This document shows positions 11,721 through 21,446 of a stretch of 64,000 nt of DNA, piece by piece. Source of the stretch: Maratus speciosus (Eukaryota > Arthropoda > Arachnida > Araneae > Salticidae); contig OZ010791.1 in the NCBI GenBank assembly GCA_963932465.1, positions 619,759,800-619,823,799 of the forward strand, in the 5' to 3' direction. Both the position numbers and the translations under genes were made by a program. A model generated the notes under the pieces. That model was not told the DNA's origin, made no database searches, and saw only the letters and a list, made by a program, of their open reading frames with translations. The number at the start of each line of letters is the position of its first letter. The first letter of the stretch is position 1.

Positions 11721-14474
11721 CTGGAGACGAAAAAGTAAAAATACATACGACAATTTATAAATTTGAGATTAAGGGAATAACCTACTAGAAAAATGAAAAG
11801 AAAAAAAATCTTTTTTTTTTTCTTCCCATAATATTATTCTAAACTATGAAATACACAAAATGAAAAAATTTCCATCTCGATATGTGCTCTGTAAGTACCT
11901 TAGATTGGTTTGTGAAGTAGGGAACTATCCGTGCAAAAATGCGAAAAAATTAAAAAAATATACCTAAAACTTTTGTTTTATTTTTACATATGTTCATATT
12001 GAATTTACACATTGAAAACTATATATACAGTAAAAATATGTAGGAAAAAATGAGTAAAAAGTTTTTGGCTTTTGGCTTCTCCTGAAAAGTAGCATTTTTT
12101 ATCACAATATGTACCTTTCCTCCAAAATCACAGTAGTCATCCTCGTAATTTTTCCTCCGTGTTAGTTTGTCTCCCTGGGCATCATTTGAATTGAGAAAAT
12201 TTCAAGCAAACATTTTTTCATTTTACTAAAAAAATTCAAAAACAGTACAAAAACAGCACAAAAGAGCTTTTCTTCAAAACCTACATAAAATATAAGTATT
12301 TATTCCTTTAAAAAATCATTAATTCATTTGATAAATATAGATTCAATAAAGTTATGTAGAAAAATTTATGGTGATCGGATGAGGAGTTAGAGAAAAGGTA
12401 CATTTAGTTATCCTGTAAAACACCTCAATAGGTTACTAACTTAAGGCATGGGCCCAGAACTCCAAAATTTACGAAGGCTCATACTTGTAGATAAAATTTT
12501 AAATATTTCAGAAAGAGTTAGCATAGTTTTACGTAGTACTATAGCAAAATGCAAATACTGGATTATAAAATATTTTTTTTTTCTTTTCATCTTTAAGTTA
12601 CACTCATGTTTTATTATTTTATCCTGTTACTGCGTACATATAAATTTGATATAATGCTATTTTTAAAACGTTACCAAGACTATCTTACATGAAATACTTT
12701 AATTTAGTTTATGATTATCTTCTCCTATAGATATCCAATTTTGATTGCACTTAACAGTTGTATCACAGATTTACATACATGGAAATTAGTTAACCTTGCT
12801 ATGATATACAGTGTACCCATGGGGAAAGGAGAATCCGGATTGTGCCCAGGGCTTCGATAAATCATAGTTGGGTACCGTTAATCACCCTTTTAACTATACA
12901 CTTTAACCTTTTTAATCACCTTAGTTTAACTATTATTAGGGACTGCATACGTTCGCAGTTTCTTTTTTCTTTTAAAAGAAATATACTGGCAAAAGATTAT
13001 TTATAATTTAATTCTTATTAAAAAACTATAAGGAAATTCTATTATTTTACCCAAACCGTGAAGATATTCCAATTTTAAGAAGAAAATGTATAAAATTTGA
13101 TACTTTCGTCGATAACTGCATTCTTCAAGTTTGGTTTCCTGGTGATTTTTAATCTCCAGTATTCAACGCTGTTATATTTTTCTCAATTATAAACTAAAAG
13201 TTTCCGTCGTTAACGCTATAAAGACCGGGAATTTTACTGAAGTTTTATAAAAATATTTGTCACTAGAATTTTTAATTCAAAACTGTTTAACTTATTTATG
13301 TTAAATTTTCCTTCTTATTTGTCTTTTAAACTTATTTCATAAAGAATTTTCTGATTTGAACCGAAATATATTAATTTAGTAGGGGTCAAATGACCCCTCA
13401 CGGTCCTTTTAGTGTTAAATATGCAGATAAATATTGAATATTAAAGTAACGATTTTACACTTTCTTTCCAAAAAATAAATATTTTAAAATTTTACAGCGT
13501 CTTCTACAGTTATACAGACTGTATCTTAAAAACAAGCTGATACTTTTTGAAATCAAACTCATCAATTTTGACCGATATTGTTCAAAAAAAGTATGGACGT
13601 GTCTAGTGCTAATAATTGTTATTAACATTACTATAGGCCCCGATTTTGTTATCTATAATTTCATGAAACTTGAAAACATCCCTAGTGTTTATCTATTTGC
13701 AAAATCAGGTCCCGCACTGTGAATATTACACTATTAGCTTATAAAGTAGCCAAACTCTAAAATCTTTAGCCATATTAGACAAATAGCCAAAATTAAACAT
13801 TACTGTAAGAGACATTCAACTGTTTCACAAATTTTTGATAAAACATAATATTATAATGAAAATTAGACCATAATGTATTATATAACAATCCTACAATATA
13901 AATTAAACAAATATTTACTAGTAAAGACCTAAATATAAATTCTAATTATCAAAGAAAATCACATTTAATTACAGAAATAAACTTTTCATCTAACCCCGCT
14001 AAATGTTGGTCCGTATTTACGATACCAACCAATAAAAGCCTCATTATAATTAAAACCTCGCATTTTTGGGCCTCCATTGTATAAAAAGAATGAAATCCTG
14101 TTTTTATTACTGCCATTTTTTTTTCTTAAGATAGTCTATTACATTTTAACTAAATCTTTTTTCCACATTGGTTGCAGTTACAGCCATGCAAGACCCATTC
14201 TTGCAGTGCTTATAACATCAATATACGCTATGACATTGTTACTTTATTGGATCCGTTACCAATACGAAATTCAAAGATATCTTGGACATGGAAAATTCAT
14301 TTTCTTCGAACGAAAATAAGATTCGCTAAAATAAATATTTATTATATTTTGTAATATTTTATATTTTTTTAATATATTTTCGCAAATTGCAAGATTTATT
14401 CGCATTGGGCGAGTTAGCGAATGGCAAGTGCGTTCCTTTAAAATAAATCGATTCCCTATCGATATGCCACTTAC
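11721..14474 (-). other. Duox intron (2754 bp)
   Basis: AT-rich intron between the two C-terminal exons of the window. It contains a TTAA-bounded MITE (13210-13418). The rest shows only A/T runs and short chance frames. I see nothing else supportable at 11721-13209 or 13419-14474. Confidence 0.75.
13210..13418. mobile_element. piggyBac-like MITE (209 bp), TTAA flanks
   Basis: TTAA at 13210-13213 opens 'ttaacgctataaagaccggg'. The right end, read on the other strand, opens 'ttaacactaaaaggaccgtg', with TTAA at 13415-13418. TTAA duplication and a short CAC/CGC-type inverted repeat are the signature of piggyBac-derived MITEs. No coding capacity. A further small hairpin, 'ggggtcaaatgacccc', lies just inside the right end. 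Confidence 0.6.
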
Positions 14475-14680
14475 CAAGTCGTGATCCCTTGGAGATCTGA
14501 TGAGGACCATGGGCTTCTTGTGTGTATCTCTCGTCACTTCGATCACTAAAGAGTTCACGGACTTGAAGTCGATCTTTCGCAGGATTTCGCCCTTCCTGTT
14601 CACCGTCGATATCGTCTCTTCGGGGCCAATCTTCACCTTCACGCAACGCTTGTGGTTCTGATGCAGCCACTCTTTCACGT
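14475..14680 (-). CDS. Duox: Duox exon, cytosolic loop with PH-like segment
   Basis: Acceptor 'cttacag' precedes ACGTGAAAGAG at 14680 and donor 'GACTTG|gtaagt' follows at 14475; length 206 bp. The first two bases complete a Tyr codon begun in the exon at 18342-18443. The exon reads 'YVKEWLHQNHKRCVKVKIG', then 'STVNRKGEILRKIDF', then 'PMVLIRSPRDHDL'. The 'VKEWLH.NH.R.VKVK.GPE' pattern followed by '..VNRKGE.LR' is characteristic of dual oxidases between the first membrane helix and the EF-hands, and does not occur in plain heme peroxidases. This exon is the strongest single argument for Duox over peroxidasin or chorion peroxidase. It ends in phase 0. Confidence 0.93.
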
Positions 14681-15883
14681 CTGTAAGTGAAGCATTTTTT
14701 AAAAAAATGCATACATGGGTTATAGTGCTAAAACGTAATGTGCACAAGTGTGTTTCCAATAATAGTACAACACTTTAATATTTTTAGAACTTAATTATAA
14801 ATAAATTAATTTTAAGACATTTTCCCGTTAGCTGGACGCAAGTGATCCATTGCCCAATATTCTTTCTGCTTACACTGTGTACGCGTTGCAGCAACAATGA
14901 TGTTCATGATGCGTCTAACCACGTTCGTTAAAATAGGCCAACTGTCTGTTAAACTGCAACTATAAAATAGTTTAAAAGCTTAAATGTAAAGAGTAAAAAA
15001 AAAAAAAAAATCTTTTTCAATTAATAGTTATAGGTTGATGATTATAGTTTGAGAAAACAATTTAGAAATCCTGAACACACAGTTTTAATAATATATTTTT
15101 TCTTTCCTGTTGCCATCCATATCTTGAAAAAAAAAACAGAGCGAAAATATTTTATTTTAATAAATTCAATAAATCATCCAATTCAAAGAGGCGAATTCCT
15201 CGCAATCAGGGCCCACCGTCTAGAGCCCGATTATCCAAGAGATACGTGAAGTATGATCTTCCCCTCAAATTTAAGCTCCCCCTAAAAAAAATATAGTAAA
15301 ATGAGGCCTCTAATATTCAGATTTATATTTTATACTGCTTTTAATTATTTTTTTTTTTTGGAGAGAAAGGCTTGCTTAATTCAAGATAAAATAAACACCA
15401 CGTCAGTAAATTATCAAACAGGAATTATGAATATCATCAGTTAGGCTATTAACCAATCATAAGGTATCCTGTTATGCCAGTTAGAAACTCGGGTAACTGT
15501 TACCAGGTAACTGAAAATTACAAAAATTATATATACTACAAATATACTATATAGAATATGTAGTAGAACAAACTGTTTCATGAAATATATATGGACTCGG
15601 TTAAAAGAGTCCTGGGAATAATATTTGTAGCACCGATGAGTTTCTATGCAAATAGAATTTAGAAAACATTTCACGAATGAAAGGGACCCACAAAAATATA
15701 CTGTGCTTCCCCTAGCTTCAAAGGTTGACCGGGACTTTTCCACGTTTAATCAATGTACACTCTCAGAAATACTTTCTTCAATTCATGTATTTTTCCGTTA
15801 CTTGACGAATATCATTTTTTTTTCTCCGTTACATGAGGTAAAATGTCAGTCAATTGAAGAAAGTTTTGGGAAAAAATAAAAGT

Positions 15884-15958
15884 TGCCGACCTTGGATTCT
15901 AATCAGCCCTCTTAGTGTTACGAGACGAGCACGTTAACCACTTGGCTACAGCTGTACG
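15884..15958 (-). repeat. tRNA-like SINE head fragment
   Basis: On the minus strand the sequence reads 'tagccaagtggttaacgtg' (A-box-like), an anticodon-loop-like 'ctcgtaacac', and 'gattagaatcc', a decayed B box (consensus ggttcgaatcc). The pattern is that of a Thr/Ser-type tRNA with mutations, so a SINE or tRNA pseudogene is more likely than a working tRNA. It ends about ten bases from the Tigger-type end at 15970. Confidence 0.5.
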
Positions 15959-15969
15959 GTAGCGAGATA

Positions 15970-16055
15970 CTGTAAAACCTCCCTAAAGCGACCACGTTCC
16001 GTTCCCATAAAAATGGGTCGCTCCGAGAGGTGGTCTCTTAATGGAGGTCATGTTT
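15970..16055 (+). mobile_element. Solo Tigger-like terminal repeat
   Basis: After TA (15968-15969) the sequence reads 'ctgtaaaacctccctaaagc' then 'gaccac', and further in 'gggtcgctccgagaggtggtctcttaatggaggtc'. 'CAGTAAAACCTC...GACCAC' is the usual terminus of Tigger-type elements. I found no matching right end nearby, so this is a truncated copy. Confidence 0.55.
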
Positions 16056-18341
16056 AAATCTAGATTTTAATTGTTGACAATAGGTAAAAATTAATGTTAC
16101 TAAAATTTATTTTTCACATTAGGAAAAAATATAAAAATTTAAGTATCAAAACAAAAGTTCATTGCATAAGTTAATTACTGCAGAGTTTTAAAATTGAATA
16201 CATTGACGTTTGCTTTGATTTCAAGGTTTTATCTTTTATAACTTTTATTTCCCAGTCCTTTAGAAGTTCAATTTTTTTTCCTTTTTTTTTTTTTTGGACG
16301 GGAACAAATAAGGACGATTTCATTAACTTATCTATTTCTTTGAGAGTTTCCCGACAGAATAGGGCTGGGGAGTTTATTGACAGTTATTCTTAATGTGCCA
16401 TTAGAGTTCAATTCATTGCCTAAAAACGTTCAAAAAGTCAGAGTTTCAAAACGCGCCTTATCCAGAAAATCAAATTTTGGGAAATCGCTAAAAACCTCTA
16501 ACCGTGTCCATTGGTTTTCATTGTAAACCAACGTTTTACAATGCCAGAAATACATGATAAAACTAGTTTTATTTTGCAGATTGTAGTTTTTTTTTTTTTA
16601 TGCAGCTTTACCAAAAGAATAGATTGATAGAGAAAACTCAATTTCCTCATTTATATTAAAATATCTTTTAAATGTATTTATTTTTTAAATGCGAATATTT
16701 ATTTATAAACAACTTTATAAATTCAACTTTATTTCAACTTATACAACTGAAAAAAAAAAAAAAAAGTGAGTACTTTTGAATGAAAATGCAAAAGTAATTG
16801 TTATTTATTTTTAAATTCGAAAACTTTTTTTTCTTTTATAATTAAATTAGAAATTTTTATTAATAGGATTTTTGGTTTTTCATTTCTAAAATAAATTCAG
16901 ATTTAATATTAATAGAACCAATACGTATGAGTGCTAGGAATGAACGGAATTTCTCCCTCCGTTTCAGACTTTCGGGAAGAATTCACGGATAAAACACGTT
17001 TTCTAGGAGTGCGGGAATTATTTGTTAAAAAATGAGGAATAATTTAGTGTATGTTGAAGAGTTTTTTTGACAGTTTCATGTAACAGTAAATATTTGAAAC
17101 CACATTAATTACAGGATTAAAAACAAAATATACCTTATGACTTTAATACTACTTTAATAATAATACTAATATAAATATTTAATAATACTTTATAACTTTA
17201 TAACATTAATTACGTCATGAAATCAAGCATGATTTTTAAGATAAGTAGAGAGTTTAAAAAACTTTTGTTTACTGTTATTTATAAAACAGGATTCGCAATG
17301 GAACATAGTAAGAGAGCCGGAACCTAGTAATTTTTACCGGCTTTAACCCCCCCTTCCTTGGTCCAGAACGCAATAAGTTAGCTGAAAATTAGCTGTACAT
17401 TGTCATACTCATGGAAGATTTATTACTATTATTACATAGTGAAACTAATTAAAAAGTGTTAAACTTGATTTTTTTAGTTTTGCGTTATCTAACATTTATT
17501 AAAATATTTGATATATAAAATTATGGTATGATTGCGTCATTTGCTATTACTATATCAAACAATTATGCAAAGCTGTTCCCCTTTGAATAATGAAACTTTA
17601 AAAATGCAATTTAAAACAATGCTTCTAATGGCGGAGTCTGTAATATCGTAAAAACAGTAAATTATGTTACATTAATCTTACTAATCTTACTCAATATTGC
17701 GAAACATTACTTAACGTTTTTCAATAGCAATTTCCTAAACAGTTATTTTTATAGTTATAGTTTGAAGTACACATTTTTTTTAATGTGTTGTTCATCTTAT
17801 GAAAGCCATTTTCGTTAAAATAGTTATTTTTCAAAAAGTTACGAAATTTTAACTTTTATGCGGTCATTGGCTCTATGCTATATTCAGGAAAACTTTCTAC
17901 TGATCTGCGAAGTAAAGAAACAAAAATATCTTTATTTTACGAACAAAACTTAGAGTTATACTTTTAATTTTATGAAATTTCAGTATTTTACGTCACTACA
18001 GACGCGCCTTCCCGTTTTTAGTGCCTGAAAACGTTGAAAATTCCAAAAAATTTAAAGTACGATAACTTAGTAAGTTTTGGTCGTACAGAATTGAAACACT
18101 TTTGTCGTACTTTCTATAGCAAGGACAAAGTTTTTCTAAAAGTAACTTATAGGATCTAGAAAACGTATGAAAATTTTAATTTCATAAATTTTACAAAAAC
18201 AACTACTTTAACGTAAATAGCTTTTGATAGCATTAAGAGCAACATCAAACACATCGACATCTGTAACCATATGCTCTAAAACTATCAGTTTTAAAAGTGG
18301 CCTTTGGACAACAATCTGTACTATGCGAGAGAAAAACTTAC

Positions 18342-18443
18342 ATAATTTGTCGAAATTCTTTCCTGTATTATCTTTCTTTAGCTTGATTTCTCGCCGTCTC
18401 TTGTTCTGCAATTTGATGACTCCATAACCTGCACCGGCACACA
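18342..18443 (-). CDS. Duox: Duox exon, end of transmembrane helix 1 and polybasic stretch
   Basis: Acceptor 'tttttcag' precedes TGTGTGCCGGTG at 18443; donor 'AAATTAT|gtaagt' follows at 18342; 102 bp. The first two bases complete a Val codon with the last G of exon 27230-27367. The exon reads 'VCAGAGYGVIKLQNKRRR' followed by a lysine-rich tail ending 'NTGKNFDKLY', with the Tyr split to the next exon. This is the cytosolic end of the first membrane helix followed by a positive-inside stretch, as in insect Duox ('GAGY.V.KLQN.KRR'). The open frame continues past the donor into the intron only by chance; the joined product supports the GT donor. Confidence 0.9.
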
Positions 18444-18499
18444 CTGAAAAACATATTTTCATAATTATATTACACTGCAGAAATAATTTATATACAGCA

Positions 18500-18915
18500 T
18501 TAACCCTTTTCGGTCAAAGGTGCGTAAACGTACCATTTCAATAAATATTTTTTTATTAACACTGTGACGAATATTTTTCACTAATTTTATTTTTCTGCTA
18601 TTTTTAAGGGTTCTGGAGACATCTATAAAATATCAGTAATTCAATTGGAGTAAACACTTTCTGTTCAGAAATTTTCGAAATATGCTAGTTTTTTTTTTCT
18701 TTTTTCTTTTTTTTTTTTTTTGATTGAAACGGTTATTGACAAATTTGACTTGAAAATGTATAATTATTCCACTTGAGATCAATCATATGTTTTTATAATG
18801 ATTAAAGTTGCAAGTTCTGTTAACTAATAATAATAATAAAACAAATGTCATAAAAATTAAAAATAAAATAATTTTAAATTTAATGGTGCATTAGCGCACC
18901 ATTGACTGAATGCAT
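18500..18915. mobile_element. Possible piggyBac-like MITE
   Basis: The left end begins TTAA at 18500 and continues 'cccttttcggtcaaaggtgc', then 'gtaaacgtaccatt'. The right end on the other strand reads 'atgcattcagtcaatggtgc' then 'gctaatgcaccatt'. The inverted repeat 'GGTCAA.GGTGCG' with an interior palindrome is convincing, but the right TTAA is not intact. The interior is AT-rich without a gene. Confidence 0.5.
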
Positions 18916-20639
18916 GAAAATGCCGAATGCATTTTATTTCTCAAATAAAATATTTTTCATGCGCGAAACTTTTTTTTTGGTCTTGATGAATGTACTTTAA
19001 GCATATTTCAATGAAAATAATACTACATTTTATAAAATTTCTATGCTTGGCCTTAAATGGGTTGAGACATTTTATAAAAGGATCATAATAAAATTGCGTA
19101 TTGTAAGGCTAACCTATATCCTATGTTTATAAATTATATATATATTAAATTACATATATAAATTAAATTTTAGTTTATATATATATGTGTCCAAGAAATA
19201 TGCATCGTTTTGAAATGTTTTCAAAATTCATTTTTGGTATTGACGCCAGCACAGCAAGTAGAGTGGCAGTGACTCTGATATGACTTCGCTGTAAACTGCA
19301 AAAAGACACATCATGAATGAAATATTTTGAAATGGCCGATGGTGAGAAATGAATCACAACTTCGACTTTCAAAAACATTTACATAATTTTGTTTTGTTCT
19401 GCACAAATCGATGTCGCAGACACGTAGCGGCGTTGCGTCAAGTCTCGGCTTTGCGTGAAGTCACGAGTCTCGAAGTTGCAGTCCAAAGTCCATACAATGT
19501 CTGAATTCTGTACGGATATGTATCATCATATTTAATAAAATTATCGGTGTAAAATTTTGTATTACATTGGCTACTCTATGCCCCAAGCTTAAAAACTTTT
19601 TCTCAAACTATAGACAGTATAAATAATATTATTTCGCGTTCTGATACATTCAATTATGTATCCTTCAAATAAACATACAATGCCTTAATATTTTTCAGAA
19701 TTCAATTTTTAAATGTAGTTTTTCTACACACACTCACGCACATATTAAATTTTCAGGGAAAGTGAATAACTATTAAAAGAATTAAAATCAATATTTTGCT
19801 TTTTAATGCTTCCAAAATGTTTTGTAGACAGTGGATGTTACTAAACTTATAAAAGAGTCTTAAAGACATCTAAAGAAGGTTACAAAAAGGAAAAAAACGA
19901 AAAGAAAAATGAATATCCTAGACCTATTCATATCTAATAAAAAGAAAAACAATTCAGCAGATTTATCTAATTATATTGATGAGTATTATTTATAATCATT
20001 ACGTTCATAAAAATGTCGTAATAATACTTTTCGTTCCAAAATGTATATATTTAACTTTCTTCTAGTGTTTGTAATGTAAAATTAGTAAAATATGTCAGTT
20101 GTTCTTCATATAATGGTTCAATGCAAAATCACTAAATTATATCCTTTTGAATGCACTTTTTTAAAAACACTGCTTATCAAATAACATCCCAGGTGTTTCA
20201 TTAAGGACCAAATTATCTTAGTTTGGAAAGTCAATACTAATAATTGAACACTAGAACCCCTTATCACTTCCTACAGGTTTTTTTACATACTATCTATTAT
20301 CTTAGAACAAAGAATGAGAAATTCTAATTTATAGCTATTTCTTATTCGGCTTTTTGTAAAGACTGGCTGGTTTAAAAAAAAAATGAAGGCAGTCCTTGAT
20401 AGAGATCATTCTTTTCCATAAGAAGAAAAGGGTTTTGCTATCATAATTGGAAAAAAAATGATAGAATACATAACCCGTAACATGCTATGACTTCATTTCA
20501 TGTTATGAATGTCACAGTGTTTATGTAGCATTCCTACGAAGTCACAAATATCACGGGCATTTGGCAGTCACAGTGTGGCACACGTGTCACAAATGTCAAT
20601 GACATGTATGATAAGTGCGTAACTATGCTCAGACAATGT

Positions 20640-20825
20640 TCGGGACGAAAATATGAACGTTTTGAAAAAAATTGCAGTTGTTCTCTATTCGACGGTGTAA
20701 AAATTGAAACTGTGCAATGTTTAGAAGTTAAAAATTTGCAGTAAAAGCGTTTGTCTGCTGTTGCCACCATCAAAATGACGTCAGCGTTACGGACGGACAC
20801 ATTTGTCCTTTATAATATAGATATA
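20640..20825 (+). repeat. Dispersed repeat with 'tgacgtcagcgttacg' tail, copy A
   Basis: Matches 47620-47812 and 49413-49627. Shared blocks are 'cgacggtgtaaaaatt', 'tttagaagtt.aaaatttgcagta', 'tgacgtcagcgttacg.ac.gac' and 'tttataatata'. All three copies end at the same place ('tttataatata' plus TA-rich), which suggests a common 3' end such as a non-LTR retroposon or SINE tail. No coding frame is shared. Confidence 0.7.
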
Positions 20826-21446
20826 TATTTTTTAAATTAAATAACATTTTAACTGCATGAACAAAATTTGTCCGACTGCATGACTGACCTCCCGAATAGA
20901 GAGTGTTTTAGCTACAACTAACAATAAAGCAATGTCCACTTCGCGAAGGCACAAAAGACAACATTTTTCATGATACTACATTTAATGCAAATATGTCACC
21001 GCCTTATTAGTCACGCCTGTTTTATTGATAAGCAGAACTTTTCAGTCATCTCGCAACCATGAAGACTGGGTGTAACCGAGCTCGCAGAATAACGCTTTAA
21101 TAAATCCCAGCTACAAAATGTTCTACAAAAACATTCAAATGGCACACCGAGTCGTGCTTCATGCTTATTTAAAAACAGAAAATCGAGATAAATCGCAGCC
21201 GGATTTCGTTTTATTTATCTATGCAGGTGTGCTGCAATCTTCGTGGAAAACTGGACGATACAAATTACCATTCTTGGATAATAACTTTCCGACCGCAGTT
21301 AAGTTTACAGGTTTGGTCAGAATCGATATCAATATACGTAGATGTGAATTAAAAAAATAAAAAGGTGCGAATTAAAAAAAAAATACAGTTATGCATGTTT
21401 TGATTATTTAAGATCCTACTTAGGACTAAAATTGAAAATAGGGATA

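Larger units (their letters stand above)
14681..18341 (-). other. Duox intron (3661 bp)
   Basis: AT-rich intron. It holds a tRNA-like SINE fragment (15884-15958) abutting a lone Tigger-type end (15970-16055). Poly-T/poly-A tracts occur around 16260-16300, 16588 and 16750. I see nothing else supportable in 14681-15880 or 16056-18341. Confidence 0.7.

Noticed and set aside
11490..11738. Plus-strand frame with Leu/Glu-rich product
   Set aside because: Antisense shadow of the Duox exon at 11535-11720.
14359..14712. 117-codon open frame on the minus strand overlapping the Duox exon at 14475-14680
   Set aside because: It is another frame of the same exon; the Duox frame has the conserved motifs and matching phases.
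18208..18341. Extension of the Duox frame beyond the exon at 18342
   Set aside because: A consensus donor at 18341 and a seamless join to the next exon show that this part is intronic.
21118..21360. 80-codon plus-strand frame
   Set aside because: No recognisable domain, no splice or promoter evidence, and poly-A-rich end; kept only as a note because it is slightly better balanced in codons than its surroundings.
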